NCBI GenBank assembly: GCA_944322625.1
Contig: CALUPN010000004.1
Coordinates: 1-54,636, forward strand
From: Candidatus Gastranaerophilales bacterium
Lineage (GTDB): Bacteria > Cyanobacteriota > Vampirovibrionia > Gastranaerophilales > Gastranaerophilaceae
Direction: 5' to 3'
Length of the DNA: 54,636 bases
The position numbers and the translations under genes are program-made. The notes beneath the pieces were generated by a model. That model was not told where the DNA came from. It did no database searches and worked only from the letters and a program-made list of their open reading frames with translations. This document shows positions 7,787 through 15,634 of this stretch, one piece after another; positions within the stretch are counted from its first letter, which is position 1; each line of letters begins with the position of its first letter.

Positions 7787-8815
7787 ATGTTTGATGTTTT
7801 TGTAAAAAAATATATTACAGTTAAAAATATAATATTTTTTATAATTGCAATATTATTTATAATTTTTGTTACAAAAATAAAAGACATTGCAATACTCTTT
7901 TTTGCTTCATACGTAATAGCGTGCTCTCTAAATCCTCTCGTGGATAAGCTTTCAGCAAAGAAGATGAACAGACCGTTGGCTTCCGGACTTGTTCTCGGTG
8001 CTGTTCTAATTATTTCAGGACTATTTTTAGTGCCAATGTTTGTTATGGGCGGACATCAGATTAAGTCATTTCTTACACAGCTTCCGGCGCATATAGCTAC
8101 CGTAAAAGAATTTGTACTAAGCACACCAATTCTTAATCAAACCATACTAAGCCGGCTTGATATGGGAGAAGTTATTTCTTCTACGTCTAATTTCACAACA
8201 AAGTTTGTTAACAGCTCTATTGATTTTAGTATGGGATTTGCTTCTGCAATTGTTTATTTTCTGGCCGCCTGCATAATCATCTATTACTTTCTTTCCGATA
8301 AAGAGGTCGTCAGAAAAACATATTTGAGCTTGTTTCCGCGTCAGTTAAAAGATAAGGCCGATGAGATTATAGAAGTTATTTCAAAAAAAATCGGCGGATA
8401 TGTGCTTGCTCAAATCGTTACAATAGCAAGTGTCGGTATTATTATGACAATAGGACTTTTAATATTAAAAGTCGATTATGCTCTTATTCTCGGAATTTTG
8501 AATGCCGTGCTGGATTTAATTCCGGTTATCGGTCCCGGCATCGGACTTTTAATTACGATACTAATGGCATACAAGATGGGGCCTGTTACTATAGCTCTTA
8601 TTATTGCAGTATTTATAATAGCGCAATGGGCTGAAAATAATTTAGTTCGACCATATATATTTAGTAAATTTCTGGATTTACATCCGCTTATTATATACTT
8701 TTTTCTGTTTGTAACTGCACAATATTTAGGGGTTGTGGGGGTCATATTTGCACCTGCGATTGCGGCTACTGTTTGTGTACTGGTTGAAGAACTTTACATA
8801 AAGAATATTAACTGA
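7787..8815 (+). CDS. AI-2E family transporter (PerM/YdbI-like permease)
   Basis: A 342-residue membrane protein with two hydrophobic segments near the N-terminus (about 15-35 and 37-50), a third at about 68-88, and a C-terminal cluster from about 140 to 335. It has the family's conserved D-L-I-P-V-I-G-P-G-I-G motif. Members have been proposed to export autoinducer-2 or act as ion antiporters; the name does not prove a substrate. AAGGAG precedes the ATG by 8 nt. Its stop overlaps the next start by one base (TGATG), so the two form an operon. Confidence 0.88.
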   Translation: MFDVFVKKYITVKNIIFFIIAILFIIFVTKIKDIAILFFASYVIACSLNPLVDKLSAKKMNRPLASGLVLGAVLIISGLFLVPMFVMGGHQIKSFLTQLPAHIATVKEFVLSTPILNQTILSRLDMGEVISSTSNFTTKFVNSSIDFSMGFASAIVYFLAACIIIYYFLSDKEVVRKTYLSLFPRQLKDKADEIIEVISKKIGGYVLAQIVTIASVGIIMTIGLLILKVDYALILGILNAVLDLIPVIGPGIGLLITILMAYKMGPVTIALIIAVFIIAQWAENNLVRPYIFSKFLDLHPLIIYFFLFVTAQYLGVVGVIFAPAIAATVCVLVEELYIKNIN

Positions 8816-10308
8816 TGGAAAAAAAACTATATAAACCAAATAGCGGAAATTATAACCTGATTATGGCCTATCCGGCTCCTGAATCTTTTGCGCTGGCATC
8901 TCTGGGTTATTTATGGCTTTTTAGGGAAGCGGATTTATATGAAGGAGTAAATGCAATCAGAGCATCTGTGGATAATATTCCGGGGGTAAAAGATATTGGC
9001 GCAATTGCGTTTTCTATGTCTTTTGATTTTGATTTTCTGGGTGTATTTAAAATTTTGGAAAAGTTAAATATACCTTTCGAGGTAAATAACAGAGACGGTT
9101 CACATCCGCTTATCTTTGCCGGTGGACCGGTTTTAACGACAAACCCCGGTCCTTATGAAGCTTTCTTTGATTTTATGATTATAGGGGATGGAGAAGATAC
9201 TTTTTCGAGAATTCTTCAAATCCTGAAAAATAATGACAAAGAGCAGGCGCTTGAACTATTAAGCAAAATCGAAGGTGTATATATTCCTGATAAGCCTGTA
9301 AAAAAATATACTTCAAAGCTTAGCGAGGTCATATATACGCCTATACTTAGCGAAAAAAGCTATTTTAAAGATACTTTTGTAATAGAGATTGCAAGAGGCT
9401 GTATGAACCGGTGTGCATTTTGTACTGCATCATATACAAACCTTCCGTTCAGATATTATGAATACGAAAAAATTCTGGAAGCAATAGATTTAGGGCTCCA
9501 ATATACGAATAAAATTGCACTGTTAGGAGCGCAGATAAGCGCTCACCCGCAATTTGAAGATATTATGGAATATCTTAATCAAAAAATGAACTCCGGCATG
9601 GATATTGAATTGGGGATTTCATCTCTAAGAACAGACTCTGTTACTCCTAAGATGGTTCAGATACTCGTAAAGGGCGGACAAAAACATTCAACAATTGCGA
9701 TTGAGGCTGCAAGCGAACGATTGCGGCGATTTATCAACAAAAATTTAAATGAAGAACAAATTATAAATGCGGTTAAAATTGCACGGGAAAACGGCCTGAA
9801 AGGCTTAAAAATCTATTCAATGATAGGAATTCCATCCGAAACAGAGGGAGATATACGGGAATTCCTGACTCTTGCTGAAAAACTTAAACAAGAAAATAAA
9901 GGCTTCGGGCTGGAATTTTCATTCTCAACATTTGTTCCAAAACCGCAGACTCCGCTTCAATGGGCAAAGAGAGAAGATACCAAATCGCTTGAAGCTAAAC
10001 AAAAATTTTTGGAAAAAGGCTTAGCTAAAATAGGAGTTAAGTCAAAATTCTCAAGCATAAAATGGGATTTTTGGCAGACAGTATTATCAAGAGGTGATAA
10101 GAATTTAGCCGAATTTCTGACTGCAGTATATAATCACGGCGAAAATACCGGCGCTTTCAAAAAAGCTCTAAAAGAAACGGGAATTGATATTAATAAAACT
10201 ATAGATGGCTATGACTTAACCGAAGAACTCCCCTGGGATATAATAGCAAATTACCCTCCAAAACAACTACTTATTAACGAATACAACCGTTTATTAAAAA
10301 GAATATAA
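8815..10308 (+). CDS. B12-binding-type radical SAM protein
   Basis: The 497-residue protein has the layout of COG1032 enzymes: an N-terminal region resembling a cobalamin-binding fold (residues ~15-150, with F-A-G-G-P and I-G-D-G-E-D), then a radical SAM barrel with the cluster cysteines C196, C200 and C203 in R-G-C-M-N-R-C-A-F-C. The canonical cobalamin D-x-H-x-x-G is not evident, so corrinoid binding is unproven. The substrate is unknown. It is coupled to the AI-2E-type gene by a one-base overlap. Confidence 0.85.
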   Translation: MEKKLYKPNSGNYNLIMAYPAPESFALASLGYLWLFREADLYEGVNAIRASVDNIPGVKDIGAIAFSMSFDFDFLGVFKILEKLNIPFEVNNRDGSHPLIFAGGPVLTTNPGPYEAFFDFMIIGDGEDTFSRILQILKNNDKEQALELLSKIEGVYIPDKPVKKYTSKLSEVIYTPILSEKSYFKDTFVIEIARGCMNRCAFCTASYTNLPFRYYEYEKILEAIDLGLQYTNKIALLGAQISAHPQFEDIMEYLNQKMNSGMDIELGISSLRTDSVTPKMVQILVKGGQKHSTIAIEAASERLRRFINKNLNEEQIINAVKIARENGLKGLKIYSMIGIPSETEGDIREFLTLAEKLKQENKGFGLEFSFSTFVPKPQTPLQWAKREDTKSLEAKQKFLEKGLAKIGVKSKFSSIKWDFWQTVLSRGDKNLAEFLTAVYNHGENTGAFKKALKETGIDINKTIDGYDLTEELPWDIIANYPPKQLLINEYNRLLKRI

Positions 10309-10339
10309 TTATTAAGTTTTGTAACAAAATATTAGAATA

Positions 10340-10366
10340 TTGAAATTAAAGGATGGTTTATATACT
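10340..10366 (+). promoter_or_regulatory. Weak candidate promoter of a possible short transcript
   Basis: TTGAAA (10340-10345) and TATACT (10361-10366) are separated by only 15 bp. A transcript from here would reach the terminator at 10434-10458 and be about 85 nt long, with no ORF. A TGTAACA element lies at 10320-10326. The spacing is short, so this is tentative. Confidence 0.25.
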
Positions 10367-10433
10367 TTATATATATGTAAGATGTAAACTATAGATTTAA
10401 TCCCTAAAATCCCTTCCTAACTAATTTTCCTTG

Positions 10434-10458
10434 CTTCTCATTTGAGAAGTTTTTTTTT
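10434..10458 (+). terminator. Intrinsic terminator
   Basis: CTTCTCA (10434-10440), a TT loop and TGAGAAG (10443-10449) form a 7-bp stem followed by nine T. It lies 126 nt after the radical SAM stop, so it ends either that operon or a separate small RNA. Confidence 0.85.
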
Positions 10459-10482
10459 GCAAAAATTAAAAATGTAAAGATA

Positions 10483-10532
10483 TGTAACAATATTTGAAAA
10501 TCATTAAAGTTTTGATTCAATTGTGCCGTTAA
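10483..10532 (+). promoter_or_regulatory. TGTAACAAT element plus sigma-28-like promoter
   Basis: TGTAACAAT (10483-10491) is followed by TAAAGTTT (10505-10512), a 12-bp spacer and GCCGTTAA (10525-10532). This differs from the FliA consensus by one base in the -10 and one extra spacer base. The arrangement TGTAACA-N15-TAAAGTTT-N12-GCCG parallels the minus-strand promoter at 6888-6937 (N16 and N11). It drives the coiled-coil gene at 10572. Confidence 0.6.
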
Positions 10533-10571
10533 TAATATTAAACAAGGGAAAACTATAAGGACATAACAACA

Positions 10572-11705
10572 ATGGGAATGGCAGCGTCACAAGCTAGATT
10601 ATTAACTCTAACGAGCCGACTCCACGATATTGAGTATAAAGCACAAAATATCGAGAGCCAGAAAATAGCTTTGGCTACACAAAGAGATGACGCCTACCAA
10701 GATTATATGGAAGCCTTAGATGCTAAAAAAATTCAGGTTGCATTTAACTCTGCAGACGGTTCAAAGAGATTTGTCGATGCTACTTTTGCTACTGTTTGCG
10801 GTTATAACGAAAACAGATGCAGTCAATATGCTCTTACTGATTCTAAGAGCGGTAAACTTATCGTTGATTCAAAAACAGTAGAAGTCTATGACACTTATAA
10901 TTCCGATAAATATGTATTTGCATGGGCAATGTTAGGATTTAATGGCTGTTACAGTTGGGAAAGTCCGGAATACGGAGATGAAATTTTTATCGGGCAAGAC
11001 AATCAAAACGGAAACTCTTTTGTTACGATGTCTGAGGTTGAAGAAATGGTGTTCAATGATCATCAGGACGATACAGAATTGGTGGAAGCCTACGATGAAA
11101 TTGAAAACAGTGAAACTATTGCAGATAAAAAAATTGCTCTTAATAACTTCAGAGACTTACTTTATGAAAAATACAGTACAGAAATCTTTAATTACATGAA
11201 TCTTAGTAAACAAGAAAATAAAGACATAACATTAGCAGATCCTGAAAGCAATAGGGTTTATAATGATACTACTTGGACTTCCGTTCAAAACGAATTTAAT
11301 TATTATGTTGCTCTCTATGACAAGATACAGGAATGCGGCGGATGTCAGGAGGTCGAATCCAGATATACATCCGGCGAAGAAGGCAACGAATGGTTTAACA
11401 ATATGGTTAAATCAGGAAGGGTTATTATTTCAGAATTTAATACATATACAAAAGAATGGGACGATGTAAGTGTTGCTACAAGCACAAGCAACAATTATCT
11501 GCAAGAAGTTGAAGATGATACTGACTTGAAAAAAGCTGAAGCTGAATATGAACACGAACTCGATATTATAAACAGGAAAGATACAAAATTTGACCAAGAC
11601 TTAAGCAAGCTTGAAACAGAGAGAACATCAATTACAACCGAAATCGATTCTATCAGTAAAGTCAGAGATGACAACATAGAAAGAACTTTTGGTATATTCA
11701 GTTAA
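10572..11705 (+). CDS. Coiled-coil protein of the MGMAASQAR type, function unknown
   Basis: The 377-residue protein begins M-G-M-A-A-S-Q-A-R-L-L-T-L-T-S-R, continues as a helical coiled coil to about residue 50, has a central region (50-300) with six cysteines in C-G-Y, R-C-S, G-C-Y, E-C-G-G-C contexts, and closes with a second long helix ending N-I-E-R-T-F-G-I-F-S. There is no signal peptide or transmembrane segment. I recall proteins of this pattern as common in Gastranaerophilales genomes; none has a function known to me. Helical ends around a variable centre resemble the plan of flagellar or type III secreted axial proteins, and the sigma-28-like promoter agrees, but this is inference. 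Ribosome site AAGGA lies 10 nt upstream. Confidence 0.75.
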   Translation: MGMAASQARLLTLTSRLHDIEYKAQNIESQKIALATQRDDAYQDYMEALDAKKIQVAFNSADGSKRFVDATFATVCGYNENRCSQYALTDSKSGKLIVDSKTVEVYDTYNSDKYVFAWAMLGFNGCYSWESPEYGDEIFIGQDNQNGNSFVTMSEVEEMVFNDHQDDTELVEAYDEIENSETIADKKIALNNFRDLLYEKYSTEIFNYMNLSKQENKDITLADPESNRVYNDTTWTSVQNEFNYYVALYDKIQECGGCQEVESRYTSGEEGNEWFNNMVKSGRVIISEFNTYTKEWDDVSVATSTSNNYLQEVEDDTDLKKAEAEYEHELDIINRKDTKFDQDLSKLETERTSITTEIDSISKVRDDNIERTFGIFS

Positions 11706-11788
11706 TTTAATTATAAATCGGGGTAAGTAAAGAGACTTATTTAATAGTATTTACCCCTGCCACTTTTTCCCTTTTCCCTTTTCTTTAG

Positions 11789-11813
11789 CCGCTTTTTCCC
11801 GGAGCGGTTTTTT
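11789..11813 (+). terminator. Intrinsic terminator of the coiled-coil gene
   Basis: CCGCT (11789-11793) pairs with AGCGG (11803-11807) and is followed by TTTTTT. It lies 84 nt after the stop of the 10572 gene and directly beside the convergent glycosyltransferase stop at 11815. Confidence 0.8.
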
Positions 11814-11814
11814 C

Positions 11815-12756
11815 TTATTTATCTAATTCCAAAATTTTCATACGAGTTTGAACATCTTCAATCAGCTTTCTGTTTATTGATAACAAATCACCTACTATTG
11901 CAATGATTGCAACCTGAACAGATGAAATCAAAAATACTGCAGCAAATATTAAAGACTGTATATGACCGTTACCTGAGCCTTGAACATAGAAATAGAGAAA
12001 ACGTACTATAATACCTGCCCCGAAGAGTCCAAGCAGTGCTGCTATCGTTATAAAGAACCTGAATGGGCGATATACGATAAACATTCTTATTGTAGTTTTC
12101 ATTGATTTAAAGATATAATCAAAAATATTTTTAACAAGTTTTGATTTTCTTAGCATTGAATTAACTCTTATGGGAACGGATAGAACTTTTAGGCCTTTAG
12201 CGTTGGCCTGAAGTAAAGTTTCCATAGTGTATGTATAGTTATCAAAAATATTAAGTCTGATAGCTGCCTGTTTAGAAAAAGCTCTAAATCCGCTCGGTGC
12301 ATCTTCTACCGGAGTGGAAGAAAGTAGTCTCAAGACAGCAGAGCCGAGTTTTTGGAAGAATTTTTTTACCGGTGTAAATTCTTTTATTGAAGCTATGTCT
12401 CTGGCACCGATTACAATATCTGCCTTACCTTCAATAACGGGTCTGACAAGTTTTTCTATGTCATCAGCACAATACTGATTATCGGCATCGGTATTAACAA
12501 TGATGTCTGCACCCAGTTTCAAACTCTCTGCAATTCCGGCTCTGAAGGCATTGGCAAGCCCCCTGTTAGTCTTTATATCCAAAATCTTTGCACCCCATTG
12601 TTTCGCAATTTCAACAGATTTGTCTTTAGAGCCGTCATTTATAACGAGGACTTCTATTTCCTCAATGCCGCTAACTTTTTTAGGAAGCTCATTAAGAGTT
12701 GTTAACAACGTCTCTTCTTCATTAAAACATGGTATTTGAATAATAAGCTTTGTCAT
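11815..12756 (-). CDS. Family 2 glycosyltransferase, polyprenyl-phosphate sugar synthase type (DPM1-like) with membrane tail
   Basis: GT2 catalytic domain (residues 1 to ~220) with I-P-C-F-N-E-E-E-T-L at the N-terminus, the V-I-N-D-G-S-K-D nucleotide motif and the N-T-D-A-D-N-Q-Y DxD motif, followed by two C-terminal transmembrane helices. Such enzymes charge undecaprenyl phosphate with a sugar. The divergent neighbour is a GT39-like enzyme that would use such a donor. The ATG at 12756 (313 aa) is chosen because it starts directly at the conserved M-T-K-L-I-I-Q-I-P strand and sits 7 nt after TATAAT; an upstream ATG at 12792 would overlap the promoter. Confidence 0.88.
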   Translation of the reverse strand: MTKLIIQIPCFNEEETLLTTLNELPKKVSGIEEIEVLVINDGSKDKSVEIAKQWGAKILDIKTNRGLANAFRAGIAESLKLGADIIVNTDADNQYCADDIEKLVRPVIEGKADIVIGARDIASIKEFTPVKKFFQKLGSAVLRLLSSTPVEDAPSGFRAFSKQAAIRLNIFDNYTYTMETLLQANAKGLKVLSVPIRVNSMLRKSKLVKNIFDYIFKSMKTTIRMFIVYRPFRFFITIAALLGLFGAGIIVRFLYFYVQGSGNGHIQSLIFAAVFLISSVQVAIIAIVGDLLSINRKLIEDVQTRMKILELDK

Positions 12757-12763
12757 GTAAAAT

Positions 12764-12769
12764 ATTATA
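12764..12769 (-). promoter_or_regulatory. -10 box of the DPM1-like gene; leaderless start
   Basis: TATAAT on the minus strand, seven bases, then ATG, without a Shine-Dalgarno. It lies within the 36-bp gap to the divergent gene at 12793. Confidence 0.5.
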
Positions 12770-12792
12770 TATAAATAAGAAAAACGGAGCAA

Positions 12793-14253
12793 GTGGGAGT
12801 GCTTTTATTTATTATAATAATAGGTCTTTTACTGAGATTGAGCTTTATAAATAAACCCGAAGGTTTGTGGAATGACGAGTATGTAAGCTGGTACGTTGCA
12901 AATACTCCTTTTCAGGGCAGTTTTTGGGAGGAAGTTTTGAAACAATGCCATATGCCGTTTTATTATTTGTATTTAAAACCGTTTGTGCACTGTTCAGATA
13001 TAATTTTAAGGCTCACATCTGTTCTGCCCGGAGTTCTTGCAATACCTGTAATGTACCTTGCAGGGAAAGAGTATTCAAAAAAAACTGGCATTTATGCTGC
13101 AGCAATAACAGCCGTTCTTTCGTTTTTAGTATATTACTCACAAGAAGTTAGGTTTTATTCGCTTCTGTTTCTTTTTACCGCGCTTTGTCTGTTGTTTACG
13201 ATAAAGCTTATAAAAGATAGCTCTAAGATTAATTTTACCGGTTATATTATTTCTTGTTTGCTGATTCTCTCAACTCATGTTCTCGGCGGAATTTACGTTT
13301 TATTTAATACACTTTATATTATCTATAAGAAAAAAAGAATTTCTATGAAAATAGTTATTATTGCACTTATAGCAGGAATATTATTGTATCCGTTCGGCAT
13401 GAATATCTTGAGAATGCTTCCTTCATCTCAATGGTGGGGGATATTTTCCTATACAAACGTCTTGTTTTTGTTTAGTGATTTCTTTTCTCCTATACTCACG
13501 AATAATGTGAATGCCCCGCCGGTATTCTTTTATAACAAAAATTATGTATTCTGGATGACATTCCCTTTAATAATCATTTTTATTCCTTTTATTGAAGGTC
13601 TTAAAAGATTCAGAGGGTTTGCAGTTGTTTCTGCTCTGACTATTGCAGTAATGGTAATGCTTGCACTTTCCGGGAAAGTAGTATTTATAACAAAATACTC
13701 AATAGAAATACTACCGGCTCTGATTCTTATTCTTGCAGGCGGTTTTAGAATACTGAAGAAGTCAGGTTTTGTTCTTTTAATTATTTTTATATTAATTCAC
13801 CTCTGCTCATTTTTTTCTCCGTATTATGTAACAAAAATCAATCGAAGCGAAGGAAATAGAATACCTGCCGAAATTGTAAAATCAAGAAAACCCGATACCA
13901 TAATATTTACATACTACGAGCCAAACAGATTTGAAAGATATATTGATTTAGCCGCTTTTGATACGGCTTATATAAGTAAGATTAATCGCTTTGAGTATAA
14001 AGAAAACCCTGAAGCAATACTAAAAGACATAAAGCCCGGAAATACTGTTTCAGTCATATTTTTGGACAGTGTTAGCTTTTTTAGCGAAGATTTTATTCGT
14101 TTAAACAATCAAAATTCAAAAATTCCGGAGATGTTTATAACTTTTTCACATATTAAAAATTGTCTTATAAAAGAGCTGGATAAAAATTATACAGATTTTA
14201 AACTTGACAGACTTGGCTCCTGGACTGTAATAACAGCTAAAAAAACGAATTAA
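12793..14253 (+). CDS. Polytopic glycosyltransferase, GT39/ArnT-like (C-type GT)
   Basis: A 486-residue membrane protein with about nine to eleven hydrophobic helices and the family's acidic loop W-N-D-E-Y-V-S-W-Y at residues 26-34 (D28-E29), equivalent to the catalytic Asp-Glu of protein mannosyltransferase and ArnT-like enzymes, plus S-Q-E-V-R-F-Y-S at about 117-124. It likely transfers a sugar from a polyprenyl phosphate to a lipid or protein outside the membrane. Translation starts at GTG 12793 with GGAG five bases upstream. Its donor may come from the adjacent divergent DPM1-like enzyme. Confidence 0.85.
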   Translation: MGVLLFIIIIGLLLRLSFINKPEGLWNDEYVSWYVANTPFQGSFWEEVLKQCHMPFYYLYLKPFVHCSDIILRLTSVLPGVLAIPVMYLAGKEYSKKTGIYAAAITAVLSFLVYYSQEVRFYSLLFLFTALCLLFTIKLIKDSSKINFTGYIISCLLILSTHVLGGIYVLFNTLYIIYKKKRISMKIVIIALIAGILLYPFGMNILRMLPSSQWWGIFSYTNVLFLFSDFFSPILTNNVNAPPVFFYNKNYVFWMTFPLIIIFIPFIEGLKRFRGFAVVSALTIAVMVMLALSGKVVFITKYSIEILPALILILAGGFRILKKSGFVLLIIFILIHLCSFFSPYYVTKINRSEGNRIPAEIVKSRKPDTIIFTYYEPNRFERYIDLAAFDTAYISKINRFEYKENPEAILKDIKPGNTVSVIFLDSVSFFSEDFIRLNNQNSKIPEMFITFSHIKNCLIKELDKNYTDFKLDRLGSWTVITAKKTN

Positions 14254-14263
14254 TATTTTCCTG

Positions 14264-14292
14264 TTGACAATATAATTTTCTTTTGCTAAACT
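14264..14292 (+). promoter_or_regulatory. Strong sigma-70-type promoter of rplJL
   Basis: TTGACA (14264-14269), a 17-bp spacer and TAAACT (14287-14292) with a TGC extension directly before the -10. Predicted start of transcription is near 14299, giving a leader of about 250 nt before rplJ. Confidence 0.85.
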
Positions 14293-14298
14293 AACCAT

Positions 14299-14546
14299 AT
14301 AATCGCAGACAGTTAGTATCCTTATTTGTTAGGATTTAAATTGATAAAGACAGGCTAGCCGAGATTACACAAGAGTGCAAGGGTTCTGTAGGGTACGTCT
14401 CTAAGGAACACAAAAATATAAATAGCAATAGATTGTGTGAGATTTTGCGATAAACAAGGAAAGATTGCAAAATCTTTTTTAGTATGTAAAAGGTCGAAAT
14501 TAAATATAAAGGCTCTTCCGAGCCGCTGGAAACAAAGGAGCAAAGA
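14299..14546 (+). ncRNA. Ribosomal protein L10-type leader with internal attenuator
   Basis: The ~250-nt untranslated region between a strong promoter and rplJ is where the L10 leader occurs in many bacteria. Visible elements are hairpin ACACAA/TTGTGT (14408-14413 with 14433-14438), a terminator-like hairpin AGATTTTGC/GCAAAATCT (14440-14448 with 14467-14475) followed by Ts, and a small GGCTC/GAGCC hairpin (14511-14524) close to the ribosome site. In B. subtilis the L10(L12)4 complex controls rplJL by attenuation in this leader; a similar mechanism is inferred. I have not matched it to a covariance model. Confidence 0.6.
14440..14480 (+). terminator. Attenuator hairpin inside the rplJ leader
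   Basis: A 9-bp stem (14440-14448 with 14467-14475), an 18-nt loop and a T run to 14480, all about 65 nt before the rplJ ATG. Because the ribosomal genes must be expressed, this is more likely conditional than constitutive. Confidence 0.6.
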
Positions 14547-15068
14547 ATGTCAACAAAAGCTTTCAAAGAAGATAAGGTTGCACTTATCAAAGAAAAAATT
14601 GATAAAGCACAAGTTGCAATTGTTACCGAATACAAGGGAATGACAGTAGAAGAAATTACCAAATTAAGACGCGCACTTCAAAAAGACGGCGGCGACTATA
14701 TGGTTACTAAAAATACCCTTGCAAAAATCGCTATCAAGGGCACTCCTTACGAAGTTCTGGCTGAAAAGCTTCAAGGCCCGATTGCAATTGCTTTCGGTTT
14801 TGAAGATCAGGTAGCACCGGCTAAGGCTTTATCTCAATTTATTAAAGAAACAAAAAAAGGCGAAATCATTGCTGCTGCAATGGATGGCAGACTTATGAGC
14901 GCTGATGAAGCAAAAGCTCTTGCAACTCTTCCTTCAAAAGAAGAAATCTACGCAAAAATGCTTGGCTGCATCAATTCACCGGCTTCCGGTATCGCAAATT
15001 CTGTCAACGCTGTTATGTCATCTCTTGTCAGAGCTATTGCAGCTGTTAGAGATCAAAAAGCCGCTTAG
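14547..15068 (+). CDS. rplJ: 50S ribosomal protein L10
   Basis: The 173-residue protein matches L10: N-terminal R-x-x-L-x-K-x-x-x-x-Y-x-V-x-K-N-T-L rRNA-binding region (R63 to ~L79) and a C-terminal helix that carries L7/L12 dimers. Ribosome site AAAGGAG lies 7 nt before ATG. It is followed by rplL after 115 nt; rplK-rplA upstream and rpoB-rpoC downstream, the usual neighbours, are absent. Confidence 0.97.
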   Translation: MSTKAFKEDKVALIKEKIDKAQVAIVTEYKGMTVEEITKLRRALQKDGGDYMVTKNTLAKIAIKGTPYEVLAEKLQGPIAIAFGFEDQVAPAKALSQFIKETKKGEIIAAAMDGRLMSADEAKALATLPSKEEIYAKMLGCINSPASGIANSVNAVMSSLVRAIAAVRDQKAA

Positions 15069-15083
15069 GGGGGTAACGGTATA

Positions 15084-15113
15084 GGGAAAGGAAGATACGT
15101 ATAATAATTTCCC
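15084..15113 (+). other. Possible hairpin between rplJ and rplL
   Basis: GGGAAA (15084-15089) and TTTCCC (15108-15113) could pair in the 115-nt spacer between rplJ and rplL. There is no T run, so it is not a terminator; an RNA-processing or stability role is only a guess. Confidence 0.3.
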
Positions 15114-15183
15114 AAAACCAAATCCGCTTAGCATATCAGAAAAACGTATTACAACAAAAAATTAAGAATAAAGGAGAAAAACA

Positions 15184-15561
15184 ATGAGTATTGAAGCAAT
15201 TTTAGAATCAATTGAAAAATTAACATTATTAGAAGCTGCTGAATTAGTAAAAGCTATGGAAGAAAAATTCGGCGTATCTGCAGCTGCACCTGTTGCTGTT
15301 GCTGCAGCTCCGGCTGCTGCCGCTGCTGCTCCTGCTGAAGATGCTGACGCTGCAGTAAACGTAGTTTTAGCTTCAGTTCCTGCTGATAAGAAAATCGCAG
15401 TTCTTAAAGAAGTAAGAGCAATCACCGGTCTTGGCTTAAAAGAAGCTAAAGACTTAGTAGAAGCTGCTCCTAAGGCTGTTAAAGAAGGCGTTAAGAAAGA
15501 TGAAGCAGAAGCGCTTAAAAAACAGCTTGAAGCTGCAGGTGCTACTGTTGAAATCAAGTAG
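15184..15561 (+). CDS. rplL: 50S ribosomal protein L7/L12
   Basis: The 125-residue protein has the L7/L12 plan: N-terminal dimerisation helices (1-33), an Ala-rich hinge (about 34-57), and the factor-binding C-terminal domain with [20 protein letters not shown] very strong AAGGAG ribosome site precedes it, as expected for a protein needed in four copies per ribosome. The opposite strand is open across the gene because of the Ala-rich composition; that ORF is an artefact. Confidence 0.98.
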   Translation: MSIEAILESIEKLTLLEAAELVKAMEEKFGVSAAAPVAVAAAPAAAAAAPAEDADAAVNVVLASVPADKKIAVLKEVRAITGLGLKEAKDLVEAAPKAVKEGVKKDEAEALKKQLEAAGATVEIK

Positions 15562-15576
15562 TTTGAATATTCTTAC

Positions 15577-15609
15577 AAAAAGACCTGTTTCAAAAGAAAC
15601 AGGTCTTTT
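15577..15609 (+). terminator. Terminator of the rplJL operon (also serves the convergent rlmN)
   Basis: AAAAGACCTGTTTC, a four-A loop and GAAACAGGTCTTTT make a near-perfect 14-bp stem with a T run on one side and, read in reverse, another T run. It sits between rplL and the stop of rlmN. Confidence 0.92.
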
Positions 15610-15634
15610 ATTATAGCTTACTTCTCTTTTTAAT

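Noticed and set aside
15162..15557. 131-codon ORF antisense to rplL
   Set aside because: Produced by the Ala-rich hinge and regular codon use of L7/L12; the plus-strand gene is unmistakable.
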